Assembly: GCA_944326265.1 (NCBI GenBank)
Contig: CALVDE010000003.1
Coordinates: forward strand, 140,347 to 204,346
From: an uncultured Bacteroidales bacterium
GTDB taxonomy: Bacteria; Bacteroidota; Bacteroidia; Bacteroidales; UBA932
DNA length: 64,000 nucleotides
Direction: 5' to 3'
The notes under the pieces were generated by a model. It did not search any database, had not been told where the DNA came from, and worked only from the letters and a program-made list of their open reading frames with translations. A program made the translations under genes and the position numbers. Of this stretch, positions 1-8,773 are shown one piece after another. Every line of letters begins with the position of its first letter. Position 1 is the stretch's first letter.

Positions 1-399
1 AACTCCGAAAAGAGGGGTCATCTCTATTTCAAAATACGGTTCCAAGACATTCCCGGCCGCAACCGCTTCCTCTATCGGGAATGACCGTGGCTCTATAATA
101 TGAGGGTACACCGCTCCGCACACACCATAGGCAAAATAGCCCGAAAGGACAGTGGATGCATACGCGATGAGTGTCGTTATGCCGAGCATCCGGCCCGCTC
201 CCCTGCCGAGTTCCGCAATTCCGGGAGCCACGAGTCCCAGGATAAGCAGCGGAATTATAAAATTGAGGAAACTGCCGAACAGCGAGTTGAATGTCACGAA
301 GCCCCTGGTCAGAGATGCAGGAAAGAAAAACGAGCATCCTATGCCTGCCGCAATGGCTATCACGATTCTCAACAGCAAAGATATTTTCACACGTTTCAT
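1..399 (-). CDS. Dicarboxylate/amino acid:cation symporter (DAACS family), N-terminal part
   Basis: The reading frame runs off the left edge; about 133 residues are visible, starting MKRVKISLLLRIVIAIAAG. The first stretch is hydrophobic, and the segment FNSLFGSFLNFIIPLLILGL followed by an APGIAELG motif resembles the second transmembrane segment and following loop of sodium/proton:glutamate or C4-dicarboxylate symporters (GltP/DctA/SstT group), which import dicarboxylates or amino acids with a cation gradient. No stop interrupts the frame. It is divergent from the glycosyltransferase gene. Family assignment rests on the N-terminal third only, so the substrate cannot be told. Confidence 0.7.
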   Translation of the reverse strand, partial: MKRVKISLLLRIVIAIAAGIGCSFFFPASLTRGFVTFNSLFGSFLNFIIPLLILGLVAPGIAELGRGAGRMLGITTLIAYASTVLSGYFAYGVCGAVYPHIIEPRSFPIEEAVAAGNVLEPYFEIEMTPLFGV

Positions 400-448
400 A
401 AGACTTGAGGTACTTCCTAAAAATGGCCGAATATACCATATATTTTTT

Positions 449-456
449 TATCTTTG
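449..456 (+). promoter_or_regulatory. Bacteroidetes -7 promoter box (TATCTTTG)
   Basis: TATCTTTG matches the Bacteroidetes primary-sigma -7 consensus TAnnTTTG exactly. It lies 21 bases before the ATG at 478, so the leader would be very short. No clear TTTG is seen at -33. It probably drives the glycosyltransferase-pyrC pair. Confidence 0.55.
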
Positions 457-477
457 TAAAATGTATTCAAATTGATT

Positions 478-1212
478 ATGGATTGCAGCAAAATAGTAAT
501 AATTCCGACATACAACGAAAAGGAAAATATTGAGAAGATTATCCGCAAGGTGCGCTCTCTGGACGGAGACTTCCACATACTCATTGTGGATGACGGCTCC
601 CCGGACGGCACGGGGACGATAGTCAAAGGGCTTCAACAGGAATTTCCGGGCACCCTTTTCATCATCGAGCGTTCCGGGAAACTCGGACTCGGCACGGCTT
701 ACATCACAGGATTCAACTGGTGCCTGGAGCACGGCTATGACTATATCTTTGAGATGGACGCCGACTTCTCGCACAATCCGGACGACCTCATCCGGCTCTA
801 CAACGCCTGCGCCGTAGAAGGGGCCGGCATGTCGATAGGCTCCCGCTACGTGGAGGGCATCGCCGTCAGGGACTGGCCGCTCAGCCGCATCCTGATTTCA
901 TACGGAGCCTCCTACTACGTCCGCACCGTGCTGGGCATGAAGGTCTACGACTCCACCGCCGGCTTTGTATGCTACAGCCGCAAAGTACTGGAGACCATTG
1001 ACCTGGACCGAATACACATGAAAGGGTACGGATTCCAGATAGAGATGAAATACAATGCCTGGAAACTAGGATTCAAGATAAAGGAGGTCCCCATCATCTT
1101 CACAGACCGCAAGGAAGGCAAGTCCAAGATGAGCAGCTCCATCTTCGGAGAGGCATTCAGGGGAGTCATCGCCCTAAGATTCAGAAAAATAACCCCCAGA
1201 CAGCAGCACTGA
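478..1212 (+). CDS. Polyprenol-phosphate mannosyltransferase-like family 2 glycosyltransferase
   Basis: A GT-A glycosyltransferase of about 244 residues, close to dolichol-phosphate-mannose synthase in length and motifs. IIPTYNEKENI near the N-terminus, ILIVDDGSPDGT, and FEMDADFSHNP (the DxD-type metal and nucleotide-sugar site) are all present, as is the later KGYGFQIEM. No C-terminal membrane helices are seen, so it is the soluble type. It likely moves a sugar from a nucleotide sugar to polyprenyl phosphate at the inner membrane. A TTG six bases upstream is also in frame; the ATG at 478 is preferred. Its stop overlaps the pyrC start by one base (TGATG), implying translational coupling. Confidence 0.85.
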   Translation: MDCSKIVIIPTYNEKENIEKIIRKVRSLDGDFHILIVDDGSPDGTGTIVKGLQQEFPGTLFIIERSGKLGLGTAYITGFNWCLEHGYDYIFEMDADFSHNPDDLIRLYNACAVEGAGMSIGSRYVEGIAVRDWPLSRILISYGASYYVRTVLGMKVYDSTAGFVCYSRKVLETIDLDRIHMKGYGFQIEMKYNAWKLGFKIKEVPIIFTDRKEGKSKMSSSIFGEAFRGVIALRFRKITPRQQH

Positions 1213-2573
1213 TGAGCACTCTGATAAAAGATATACGCATAGTGAATGATGGACGTATCGCCGAAGGCAGCGTTCTCATTGACGGGAAGACCATTGCCTC
1301 TGTCCTGCTTGCCTCGGATCCGGATTACGGCCAAAAGGTCCTGGAAGCCGGAAACTCAGCCGACGAGGTGATAACAGGCGGAGAAGACGCCATGCTTCTG
1401 CCCGGAGTCATAGACGACCAGGTGCATTTCCGCGAGCCTGGCGCCACGGCCAAGGGCTGCATCGCATCCGAGAGCGCGGCGGCTGTCCTCGGCGGCACCA
1501 CCTCCTTCATGGACATGCCCAACAACAATCCTCCTGCCACGACTTTGAAGCTGCTTGAGGAGAAATACGACACCGCCGCCCGGGATTCCTACGCCAACTA
1601 TTCCTTTTATATAGGTGCCACCAACGACAACATCGACGAGCTGCGGAAAGCCGACCGAGACAACATCTGCGGCATAAAGGTGTTCATGGGCTCCTCCACC
1701 GGAAACATGCTGGTGGACTCGCAGGAGGCACTTGATGCGATATTCTCCCTGAACGGATGGCTGATAGCCACTCACTGCGAGGACGAGGCCACCATCCGGC
1801 GCAATCTGGACGAAGCCCGGGCACGCTACGGCGACTCTTCCATCCCGTTCAGCGCACATCCGCTTATACGCAGCCGCGAGGCCTGCCTGAAATCCTCGGC
1901 AAAGGCCGTGGAGATGGCGAAGAGGCACGGCACACGCCTGCACGTGCTGCATGTCAGCACCGCCGAGGAGATAGAGATGCTGTCGGAAGCCCATACGATG
2001 CATCCCGGCATCAGCGCCGAGGTGTGCGTACACTATATGTGGTTCGACGACAGGGACTACGACCGCTACGGCTCACTGATGAAATGCAACCCTGCCGTCA
2101 AGACTCAGGCTGACCGTGAGGCCATAACCGCAGCCGTCCGTGAGGGCCGCATCCAGGCCGTGGCCACCGACCACGCCCCTCATCTGTACTCCGAGAAGAT
2201 GCAGGACTACCTCCATGCCCCGTCGGGTCTGCCGACCGTACAGCACTCGCTGGTGATGATGCTCCAGCTGGCCGAGCGTGGCTGTTTCCTTGTCGAACAT
2301 GTGGTCAGGATGATGTCACACTCCCCCGCCGACCTGTTCCGGATTGACCGCAGGGGCTATATCCGTGAGGGATATTTTGCCGACCTTGTAATCGTCCGCC
2401 GCCGCCCCTGGACTGTCTCCAAGGACAACATCGCCTACCGCTGCGGCTGGTCACCCCTGGAGGGGCAGACATTTGACTGGGCAGTCACCGACACATTCGT
2501 CAACGGCACACGCACCGTCCGCGACGGCCGCCTCACCGACCTCCGCACCCCCGCCCGCCTGCACTTTCGCTGA
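1212..2573 (+). CDS. pyrC: Dihydroorotase (class I)
   Basis: Catalyses ring closure of carbamoyl-aspartate to dihydroorotate in pyrimidine synthesis. The 453-residue protein has the amidohydrolase metal motif VHFREPG near residue 71, the FMGSSTGNM region whose preceding lysine is the usual carboxylated ligand (IKVFMG), ATHCED, HVLHVSTAEE, and VATDHAPH (catalytic aspartate and histidine). Length fits Bacteroidetes class I dihydroorotases. The start overlaps the upstream glycosyltransferase stop. The pairing of these two genes is common in this phylum, to my knowledge, with no obvious biochemical link. Confidence 0.93.
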   Translation: MSTLIKDIRIVNDGRIAEGSVLIDGKTIASVLLASDPDYGQKVLEAGNSADEVITGGEDAMLLPGVIDDQVHFREPGATAKGCIASESAAAVLGGTTSFMDMPNNNPPATTLKLLEEKYDTAARDSYANYSFYIGATNDNIDELRKADRDNICGIKVFMGSSTGNMLVDSQEALDAIFSLNGWLIATHCEDEATIRRNLDEARARYGDSSIPFSAHPLIRSREACLKSSAKAVEMAKRHGTRLHVLHVSTAEEIEMLSEAHTMHPGISAEVCVHYMWFDDRDYDRYGSLMKCNPAVKTQADREAITAAVREGRIQAVATDHAPHLYSEKMQDYLHAPSGLPTVQHSLVMMLQLAERGCFLVEHVVRMMSHSPADLFRIDRRGYIREGYFADLVIVRRRPWTVSKDNIAYRCGWSPLEGQTFDWAVTDTFVNGTRTVRDGRLTDLRTPARLHFR

Positions 2574-2614
2574 TTGATTCCACAAAAATCAGCAGCAGAA
2601 CTTGCCGTTGAAAA

Positions 2615-2648
2615 GCGTAATCGCCCGTGATTTCGTGAACGGGACGGG
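2615..2648 (-). repeat. Half copy of the palindromic 3'-end element
   Basis: Twenty-eight of 34 bases match the hairpin-2 half of the large element at 25843-25972, including exact blocks CGCCCGTG and CGTGAACGGGA. Most differences are transitions (GC to AT). The CCCGT/ACGGG stem is kept. The long arms and hairpin 1 are missing. It abuts the tex stop codon and reads in the same strand sense as tex, as the full copies do with their upstream genes. It may also serve as a terminator between the convergent pyrC and tex genes. Confidence 0.55.
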
Positions 2649-4814
2649 TCAGCCGATGAGTTCCAGGGCGATGCGGCCGCGCTTGAGGTCGACTTCGATG
2701 ACTCGGACGCGGACGTGCTGATGGACCTTGAGGACATCGGAAGGACGGGCGACCCTGCGTCGGCGGCCGTCTGGACCGGCGGCACCCATGCGGGAGACGT
2801 GAATCAGGCCGTTCTGCTTGATACCGAAATCCACGAAGGCTCCGAAGTCGGTCACGTTGGTCACTATGCCGGGCAGTTCCATGCCGGCCTGCAGGTCCTC
2901 GATCGTGTGGATATCCTCCGCGAACTCCAGCACCTTGTAGGAGGCACGCGGATCGCGCCCGGGCTTGTCCAGCTCCTGCATGATGTCGGTCAGGGTCGGC
3001 ATACCCACCTCGTCAGACACGTATGCTTTCAGATCGACAGCATCGCGCAGGTCCTTGCGGGCGATGAGCTCGGCCACACTCACTCCGGCATCAGCCGCCA
3101 TCCTATTCACCAGCGGATATCGCTCGGGGTGCACGGCGGTATTGTCCAGCGGATCGGCGGCACCGGGTATGCGCAGGAATCCGGCGCACTGCTCAAACGC
3201 CTTGTCTCCAAGCCTTTTGACTTTAAGCAGCTCACGGCGTGAGGCAAAAGCCCCGTGCTCGTCCCGGTACTCCACTATGTTGCGGGCCATGGCCGGGCCG
3301 ACACCGGAGACGTATGCGAGAAGGTGCCGTGAAGCCGTATTGAGGTTGACACCCACACTGTTCACGCAGTTCTCCACCACCTCGTCCAGACGCTCCTTCA
3401 GCAGCCCCTGGTCCACATCGTGCTGATACTGGCCCACACCTATCGACTTGGGGTCTATCTTCACTAATTCGGCCAGCGGGTCCATGATGCGCCGCCCGAT
3501 AGACACGGCTCCGCGCACAGTCACATCGTACTCCGGGAACTCCTCCCGGCCGACCGGCGAAGCCGAATATACCGAAGCTCCGTCCTCGCTCACGGAATAA
3601 ACACGGACACCCTCCGGCAGGGCAATCTTCTTTATAAAAGCCTCGGTCTCACGGCCGGCTGTGCCGTTACCGATAGCGATGACCTCTATCTTGTAGGTCT
3701 CGACCATATTGGAGATCTTCTTCATCGCCATGGTGCGCTCATTGCGCGGCGGATGAGGGTATATCGTATCGTTGTGCAGCAGTGCACCCTGAGCATCCAG
3801 GCAGACCACCTTGCAGCCGGTGCGGAAACCCGGGTCAATGGCCAGCACCCGCTTCTGTCCGAGGGGCGGTGCCATCAGAAGCTCGCGCAGATTCTCTCCG
3901 AACACCTTTATCGACTCTATGTCAGCCCTTTCCTTGGCCGCACGAAGAGTCTCGTTCTCAATAGACGGATGCAGCAGCCGCTTGAAAGAATCCTCCACGG
4001 CATAGTCTATCTCCAAAGCAGCCGCCTCAGAAGGCGATGGCTTGCCACGCAGCACCGACGAATATATCCGGTCCAGAGTCCGGTCCTTGTCCACGTCCAC
4101 CTTCACGCTCAGCACACCTTCCCGGGCCCCGCGCAGCACAGCCAGCACCCGGTGCGAGGGAGTCCTCGAGATATCCTCCGAGAACTTGAAATAGTTCCGG
4201 TATTTCGAGGCATCCTCGCTCTCCTGATCCACACCCTGGGCCACCTTTGCCGTCAATCTGCCGTATTTAGAGTATGATCGGCGCATCATTTCCCTGACCG
4301 GCACCGACTCGGATATCCATTCGGCCATGATGTCCCGGGCTCCGGACAACGCTGTCTCAGCATCGGGCACCTGCTCCGAGACAAAGGCTGCGGCATCTTT
4401 CTCCGGACTTCTTGATTTGCAGGAAAATATCGCCTCAGCCAGAGGCTCCAGCCCCTTCTCCTTGGCCACCGACGCACGGGTACGCCGTTTGGGACGGTAC
4501 GGCAGATACAGGTCCTCCAGCACCACCGGGTCCAGGCACTCCCGGATCTGTTTCTCCAGTTCCAGGGTCAGTTTATCCTGCGACGCGATACTCTCCAGCA
4601 CCGACTCCTTGCGCTTGGACAGTTCCTCGAACTTCTCATTATAATGCTTGATCTCCGCCACCTGGGCCTCGTCCAGCCCTCCTGTGCGCTCCTTTCTGTA
4701 ACGCGAGATGAACGGAACGGTCGCCCCTTCGGCTATCAGTTCGATACAATGCTCCACCCTCCAGGGTGCCACGGACATAAGTTCCGCAATATGATTTACA
4801 TACAAACTTTCCAT
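2649..4814 (-). CDS. tex: Tex-family RNA-binding transcription accessory protein
   Basis: A 721-residue Tex/YhgF protein with the normal order of domains: helical N-terminal part, a YqgF/RNase H-like domain around residues 325-450 (LAIDPGFRTGCK), helix-hairpin-helix repeats around 490-560 (NTASRHLLAYVSGVG), and a C-terminal S1 domain beginning near residue 645 (GIVTNVTDFGAFVDFG). Such proteins bind nucleic acid and influence transcription; the exact role is poorly defined. The gene is convergent with pyrC and lies 73 bases below the clc start. The start MESLYVN is the only plausible one. Confidence 0.93.
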   Translation of the reverse strand: MESLYVNHIAELMSVAPWRVEHCIELIAEGATVPFISRYRKERTGGLDEAQVAEIKHYNEKFEELSKRKESVLESIASQDKLTLELEKQIRECLDPVVLEDLYLPYRPKRRTRASVAKEKGLEPLAEAIFSCKSRSPEKDAAAFVSEQVPDAETALSGARDIMAEWISESVPVREMMRRSYSKYGRLTAKVAQGVDQESEDASKYRNYFKFSEDISRTPSHRVLAVLRGAREGVLSVKVDVDKDRTLDRIYSSVLRGKPSPSEAAALEIDYAVEDSFKRLLHPSIENETLRAAKERADIESIKVFGENLRELLMAPPLGQKRVLAIDPGFRTGCKVVCLDAQGALLHNDTIYPHPPRNERTMAMKKISNMVETYKIEVIAIGNGTAGRETEAFIKKIALPEGVRVYSVSEDGASVYSASPVGREEFPEYDVTVRGAVSIGRRIMDPLAELVKIDPKSIGVGQYQHDVDQGLLKERLDEVVENCVNSVGVNLNTASRHLLAYVSGVGPAMARNIVEYRDEHGAFASRRELLKVKRLGDKAFEQCAGFLRIPGAADPLDNTAVHPERYPLVNRMAADAGVSVAELIARKDLRDAVDLKAYVSDEVGMPTLTDIMQELDKPGRDPRASYKVLEFAEDIHTIEDLQAGMELPGIVTNVTDFGAFVDFGIKQNGLIHVSRMGAAGPDGRRRRVARPSDVLKVHQHVRVRVIEVDLKRGRIALELIG

Positions 4815-4887
4815 ACAGTCAATATTTTCACGAATATAAGAAAATTTCCCGAACCAAAATATGCGTTAGAATGGATAAAATGCATAT

Positions 4888-6654
4888 TTAATCGCAGGAG
4901 ACGTCCTGAAGACGCTTGCGATATGAAGAGAAAATCTTGGACTTCGAGACATACCCGACATACCGCCCGTCCTCGTCCACCACCGGCAGATTCCAGGCCC
5001 CTGTCTTGTCGAACTTGTCCATCACACTGTCCATCCGGTCGGTGGAAAGAACAGTAGCGGGAGCATTCTTCATCAGGGTGTAGACCTTGGTCGTCTCGTA
5101 TTTGTCCTTATCAAACATAATCTTGCGGATATCGTCCAGACCGATGTAACCGCGATAGACACCGGCATCGTCCAGGACCGGATAAAGGTTGCGGGTAGAA
5201 CGGGCCACTGCCTTGACCAGGTCTCCCAGAGTATCGTCCAGCCTGACCGAGGTAAAATCGGTCTCCACCAGGTCTGAGGTCTGCAGGAGGGTCAGCACGG
5301 CCCGGTCACTGTTGTGCGTTATCAGGTCACCCGTCTTGGCCAGACGCTTGGAATATATAGAGAAAGGCTCGAAGGCCCTCATGGTGGCAAACGATATGGT
5401 AGATACGATAATCAGCGGCAGCAGAAGAACATAACCGCCGGTAATCTCAGCAATGAGGAAAATGGCGGTCATCGGTGCCTGCATCACTCCGGCCATAAGT
5501 CCCGCCATGCCGACAAGGGCAAAATTGGCCTCGGGCACAGCATGGAAGCCCATCAGGTTGATGGTCCGCGCAAGTATGAACCCGGCGATACCGCCCACAA
5601 TCAGGGTCGGTCCGAATGTTCCTCCGACACCTCCGCCGGCATTGGTAAAGGACATGGCGAAGACCTTGAAGACCAGTACCAGCGCAAAATATACCGGTAT
5701 CACCCACTTGTGCTCGAATATCCCGGAGAAAATGGAGTTTTCCAGAATCGTATCCGGATTGCCCTGAAGCATGTGTCCTAAGGACGAATAGCCCTCACCG
5801 AAAAGAGGCGGGAAAAGAAATATCAGCAGACCCAGCATCCCGGCGCAGAAAGCCCAGCGTTTGAACGGATTGGTTATCTTTTTGATACGGTCCTCCAGTG
5901 ACAGGGTTGTCCGCAGGAAATAAAGGGATACGAGACCGCAGAAAACACCAAGAAGTATGTAATAGGGCAGATTGCCCATTGCAAATGGATCCACCGTACT
6001 GGTAAACGGCACTTCCCTGCCCAGGAACAGATAAGATACCGTAGTAGCCGTCACCGAGGAGAGCAGCAAAGGCAGGATGGAGGACATGGATATATTGAAC
6101 AGCAGTATCTCGAGGCAGAACAGGATGCCGGCCATCGGAGCCTTGAAGATACCTGCCACGGCCCCGGCGGCACCGCAGCACAGGAGGATGGTCATGTTCC
6201 TGTACGACAGGCCGAGTGCACGGGCCACATTGGAGCCGATCGCCGCACCGGTGTACACGATAGGCGCCTCAGCTCCGACCGAGCCGCCGCATCCTATCGT
6301 CACGGAGCTTGACAGCAGCGATGTCCACATATTGTGGCTCTTTATCCTGGAATTGTTGCGGGAGATGGCGAAAAGAACCTTCGTCACCCCATGCCCGATG
6401 TCGTCCCTCACGACATACCTGACAAAAAGCAGGGAAAGCAGCATACCCACACCGGGGTATACAAGCAACAGAAAGTTGTCGCGGGAAACTCCGAACCATC
6501 CCGTCAACAACTCTCCGATCAAATCTATAAGAGTTTTAAGCACAACCGCCGCCGCTCCGCTGCCCAGCCCTACGATAACAGCGAGGATCATCAGCATCCT
6601 CTGTTCGGGCTGACGCTTGAGCCATTCCAGCGGCTTAGTCATCCATCTGCTCAT
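4888..6654 (-). CDS. ClC-family chloride channel/antiporter with CBS pair
   Basis: A membrane protein of roughly 590 residues. It has the ClC core with GSVGAEAP (equivalent to the selectivity/gating GxEGP loop, glutamate kept) and NAGGGVGGTFGPTLIVGG, followed by two CBS domains (LYPVLDDAGVYRGYIG and LPVVDEDGRYVGYVS). CBS domains bind nucleotides and regulate transport in this family. Three in-frame ATGs at 6678, 6654 and 6642 are possible; all lie at or inside the end of the upstream gene, so expression is probably coupled. I chose 6654 because AGG-rich sequence precedes it, but 6642 is equally likely. Confidence 0.88.
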   Translation of the reverse strand: MSRWMTKPLEWLKRQPEQRMLMILAVIVGLGSGAAAVVLKTLIDLIGELLTGWFGVSRDNFLLLVYPGVGMLLSLLFVRYVVRDDIGHGVTKVLFAISRNNSRIKSHNMWTSLLSSSVTIGCGGSVGAEAPIVYTGAAIGSNVARALGLSYRNMTILLCCGAAGAVAGIFKAPMAGILFCLEILLFNISMSSILPLLLSSVTATTVSYLFLGREVPFTSTVDPFAMGNLPYYILLGVFCGLVSLYFLRTTLSLEDRIKKITNPFKRWAFCAGMLGLLIFLFPPLFGEGYSSLGHMLQGNPDTILENSIFSGIFEHKWVIPVYFALVLVFKVFAMSFTNAGGGVGGTFGPTLIVGGIAGFILARTINLMGFHAVPEANFALVGMAGLMAGVMQAPMTAIFLIAEITGGYVLLLPLIIVSTISFATMRAFEPFSIYSKRLAKTGDLITHNSDRAVLTLLQTSDLVETDFTSVRLDDTLGDLVKAVARSTRNLYPVLDDAGVYRGYIGLDDIRKIMFDKDKYETTKVYTLMKNAPATVLSTDRMDSVMDKFDKTGAWNLPVVDEDGRYVGYVSKSKIFSSYRKRLQDVSCD

Positions 6655-7000
6655 CCTCGCCCCCCTGCATCTCATCACCGTTGTCAGGGAACACCTCGCC
6701 GTCTATCTCTGCTGCATCATCAACATCCTCGTCGAAGAGCTCGTCCTCGGCCTTGTCATAATCGTCGATGTCAACGTCAATCTTCACGAGATATACCGCA
6801 TCTGGAATGTCCACCTCCACGGCATAGAAACTGGAGCCGTCAGGTTTGTCCACCTTGAAGAGGTCGCCCATATAATCGGCGTATCCTCTTGGATACTTTT
6901 CCTTGAAGGCGGCCTGAAGTTCAGGCGACATGTTGTCATAGCTGATTACCGCCCTTTTTCTGGGACGGGCTGCCGCAGATGATTTCTCTTTCTGTTCCAT
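6635..7000 (-). CDS. Small acidic protein, unknown function
   Basis: A 121-residue protein with a basic N-terminal tail (MEQKEKSSAAARPRKRAV), a compact middle (YDNMSPELQAAFKEKYPRGY, then FYAVEVDIPDAVYLVKIDVDI), and a long run of Asp and Glu at the C-terminus. No signal peptide or membrane segment is seen. It resembles short conserved Bacteroidales proteins of unknown role. Its 3' end overlaps the clc start region, so the two are probably one transcript. I do not assign a function. Confidence 0.75.
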   Translation of the reverse strand: MEQKEKSSAAARPRKRAVISYDNMSPELQAAFKEKYPRGYADYMGDLFKVDKPDGSSFYAVEVDIPDAVYLVKIDVDIDDYDKAEDELFDEDVDDAAEIDGEVFPDNGDEMQGGEDEQMDD

Positions 7001-7036
7001 ATTCTATTTTTCTTTTTTCCTTAAAAACGGCTGCAA

Positions 7037-8770
7037 TTATAATGCATTTTTTCTAAAAAAAAGAGATTTTTGGATTTTCTTTCCCTGGATGCTTCTCTCC
7101 ACGAAAACCGGCCGTCCGGACAAGTCTTTTCCGGTGTAGAACATCACCGATGAAGCGGTCATGGGCGTAGGGGTGAAATCCTGCACCTGCTCCAGCTGTA
7201 TTCCCCTGAGTTCCTTGTTCCCGGCCAGGGCCTTCATATCCTGGAGGGTACATCCGGGATGCGAGGATATGAAATAAGGCACAATCCGGTAGGGCAGCCG
7301 CTCCCGGGCCGCAATCCTCGCGAACTCCCTCCTGAGCACGGAGAAAAGGGCGAACGGCGGCTTGGACATCAGCCTCAGCACATGGTCCTCCGTATGCTCC
7401 GGGGCCACCTTGAACCACCCGGAAGTGTGGTTGGTCACCACCTCCCTCAGGTATTTCTCCGAATACTCGTCGAGGAAGCCATCCCTGTCCAGGAATAGGT
7501 CGTAGCGTATGCCGCTGCCGATAAATGCTTTACGCACACCAGGCACGGCCGTGATACGGCTGTAAAGCTCCAGCAGAGCCCTGTGCGAATGTTCCATGTT
7601 GGGGCAGCGCGAGGGGAAGAGACACGAAGGACGGCTGCAGCGGGCACAGCGCGAGGCATCCCGTCCACGGAGGCCGTACATATTGGCGGTAGGCGCTCCC
7701 ACATCGGAGATTATCCCTTTAAAATGCGGCATGGCCGTCAGACGCTCCACCTCCCGGACGATGGACTCAGGGCTGCGGCTGCGGATAAATTTCCCCTGAT
7801 GTGCGGCAATGGTGCAGAAGGAGCAGCCTCCAAAACAGCCCCGGTGAATGGTAATGGAGTTCTTGATCATCTCCCAGGCCGGGATGTCCTTTCCCCGGTA
7901 GCGGGGATGCGGCTGCTTGGTGAAGGGCAGGGCGTAATACGAATCAATTTCTTCCACGGTCTCGGGGGGATACGGCGGATTGACCTGCACATATCCTCCG
8001 GGACAGGGTTCAATGAGAGTGGCGGGATGCAGGCGGTTGGCCTCCCTCTCCTCCACATTGAAGTCCTTGATAAATGCGTCCTTGTCGCGGCATACCCGCT
8101 CATAGCCGTGCAGCAGAAGCGTCCCCTCCCCGGCCCGTGGGCATGGTCCCTCAGAGAAAAATGCGGTCTGCGGAATACCTTTCAGGTCCTCTCCGGCGGC
8201 AATGGCACGGGCAACGGCAGTCACTGGCCTCTCCCCCATCCCGTAGATGAGAAGGTCGGCCCCGCTGTCCACCAGGACCGAGGGGAACAGGCGGTCCGCC
8301 CAGTAGTCATAGTGAGTCAGGCGGCGCAGGGAAGCCTCGATGCCTCCGATTACCACCGGCACATCTGGGAAAAGCCGCTTGAGAATGCGGGTGTAGACGG
8401 TAACGGCATAGTCGGGGCGGTGTCCGGCCTGACCGCCGGGGGTATAGGCATCGTTGCTGCGCAGACGCTTGGCGGCAGTGTAATGGTTGACCATGGAATC
8501 CATGGCCCCGGAGTTGACTCCGAAGAACAGGCGCGGGACCCCCAGTTTCCGGAAGTCCCGCAGATCGTCCTGCCAGTTAGGCTGGGGCACTACGGCCACT
8601 CTCCACCCTTCCCGCTGCAGGACGCGGGCAATCATCGCCGTACCCGACGAAGGGTGGTCGATGAAGGCATCGCCTGAAAAAAGTATGATGTCGATGTAGT
8701 CCCACCCGAGTCTCTCCACCTCCTTGACAGAGGTGGGAAACATATAGGCGGGCTGATTCTGCTCCGTCAT
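7037..8770 (-). CDS. YgiQ-family radical SAM protein
   Basis: A 577-residue UPF0313/YgiQ protein. An N-terminal B12-binding-like region (DYIDIILFSGDAFIDHPS) is followed by a radical SAM domain with the iron-sulphur motif CFGGCSFC (CX3CX2C) around residue 305-312, and the family-typical HTSGWFKVAPEH and ISSHPGCT segments. Members bind a 4Fe-4S cluster and SAM; the reaction is unknown. The gene starts three bases after argS ends, so it is in the argS operon. Confidence 0.9.
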   Translation of the reverse strand: MTEQNQPAYMFPTSVKEVERLGWDYIDIILFSGDAFIDHPSSGTAMIARVLQREGWRVAVVPQPNWQDDLRDFRKLGVPRLFFGVNSGAMDSMVNHYTAAKRLRSNDAYTPGGQAGHRPDYAVTVYTRILKRLFPDVPVVIGGIEASLRRLTHYDYWADRLFPSVLVDSGADLLIYGMGERPVTAVARAIAAGEDLKGIPQTAFFSEGPCPRAGEGTLLLHGYERVCRDKDAFIKDFNVEEREANRLHPATLIEPCPGGYVQVNPPYPPETVEEIDSYYALPFTKQPHPRYRGKDIPAWEMIKNSITIHRGCFGGCSFCTIAAHQGKFIRSRSPESIVREVERLTAMPHFKGIISDVGAPTANMYGLRGRDASRCARCSRPSCLFPSRCPNMEHSHRALLELYSRITAVPGVRKAFIGSGIRYDLFLDRDGFLDEYSEKYLREVVTNHTSGWFKVAPEHTEDHVLRLMSKPPFALFSVLRREFARIAARERLPYRIVPYFISSHPGCTLQDMKALAGNKELRGIQLEQVQDFTPTPMTASSVMFYTGKDLSGRPVFVERSIQGKKIQKSLFFRKNAL

Positions 8771-8773
8771 GGC

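Noticed and set aside
29..439. A 136-codon frame at the left edge in a second minus-strand phase.
   Set aside because: The frame from 399 down to 1 encodes a recognisable membrane symporter; the other is a shadow.
2569..2593. A 7-bp stem at the pyrC stop codon (GCTGATT/AATCAGC).
   Set aside because: No T-run follows on either strand; too weak to call a terminator.
7583..8677. A 364-codon open frame opposite ygiQ.
   Set aside because: It lies fully within ygiQ, which has its radical SAM motif intact; the opposite frame has no recognisable domain.
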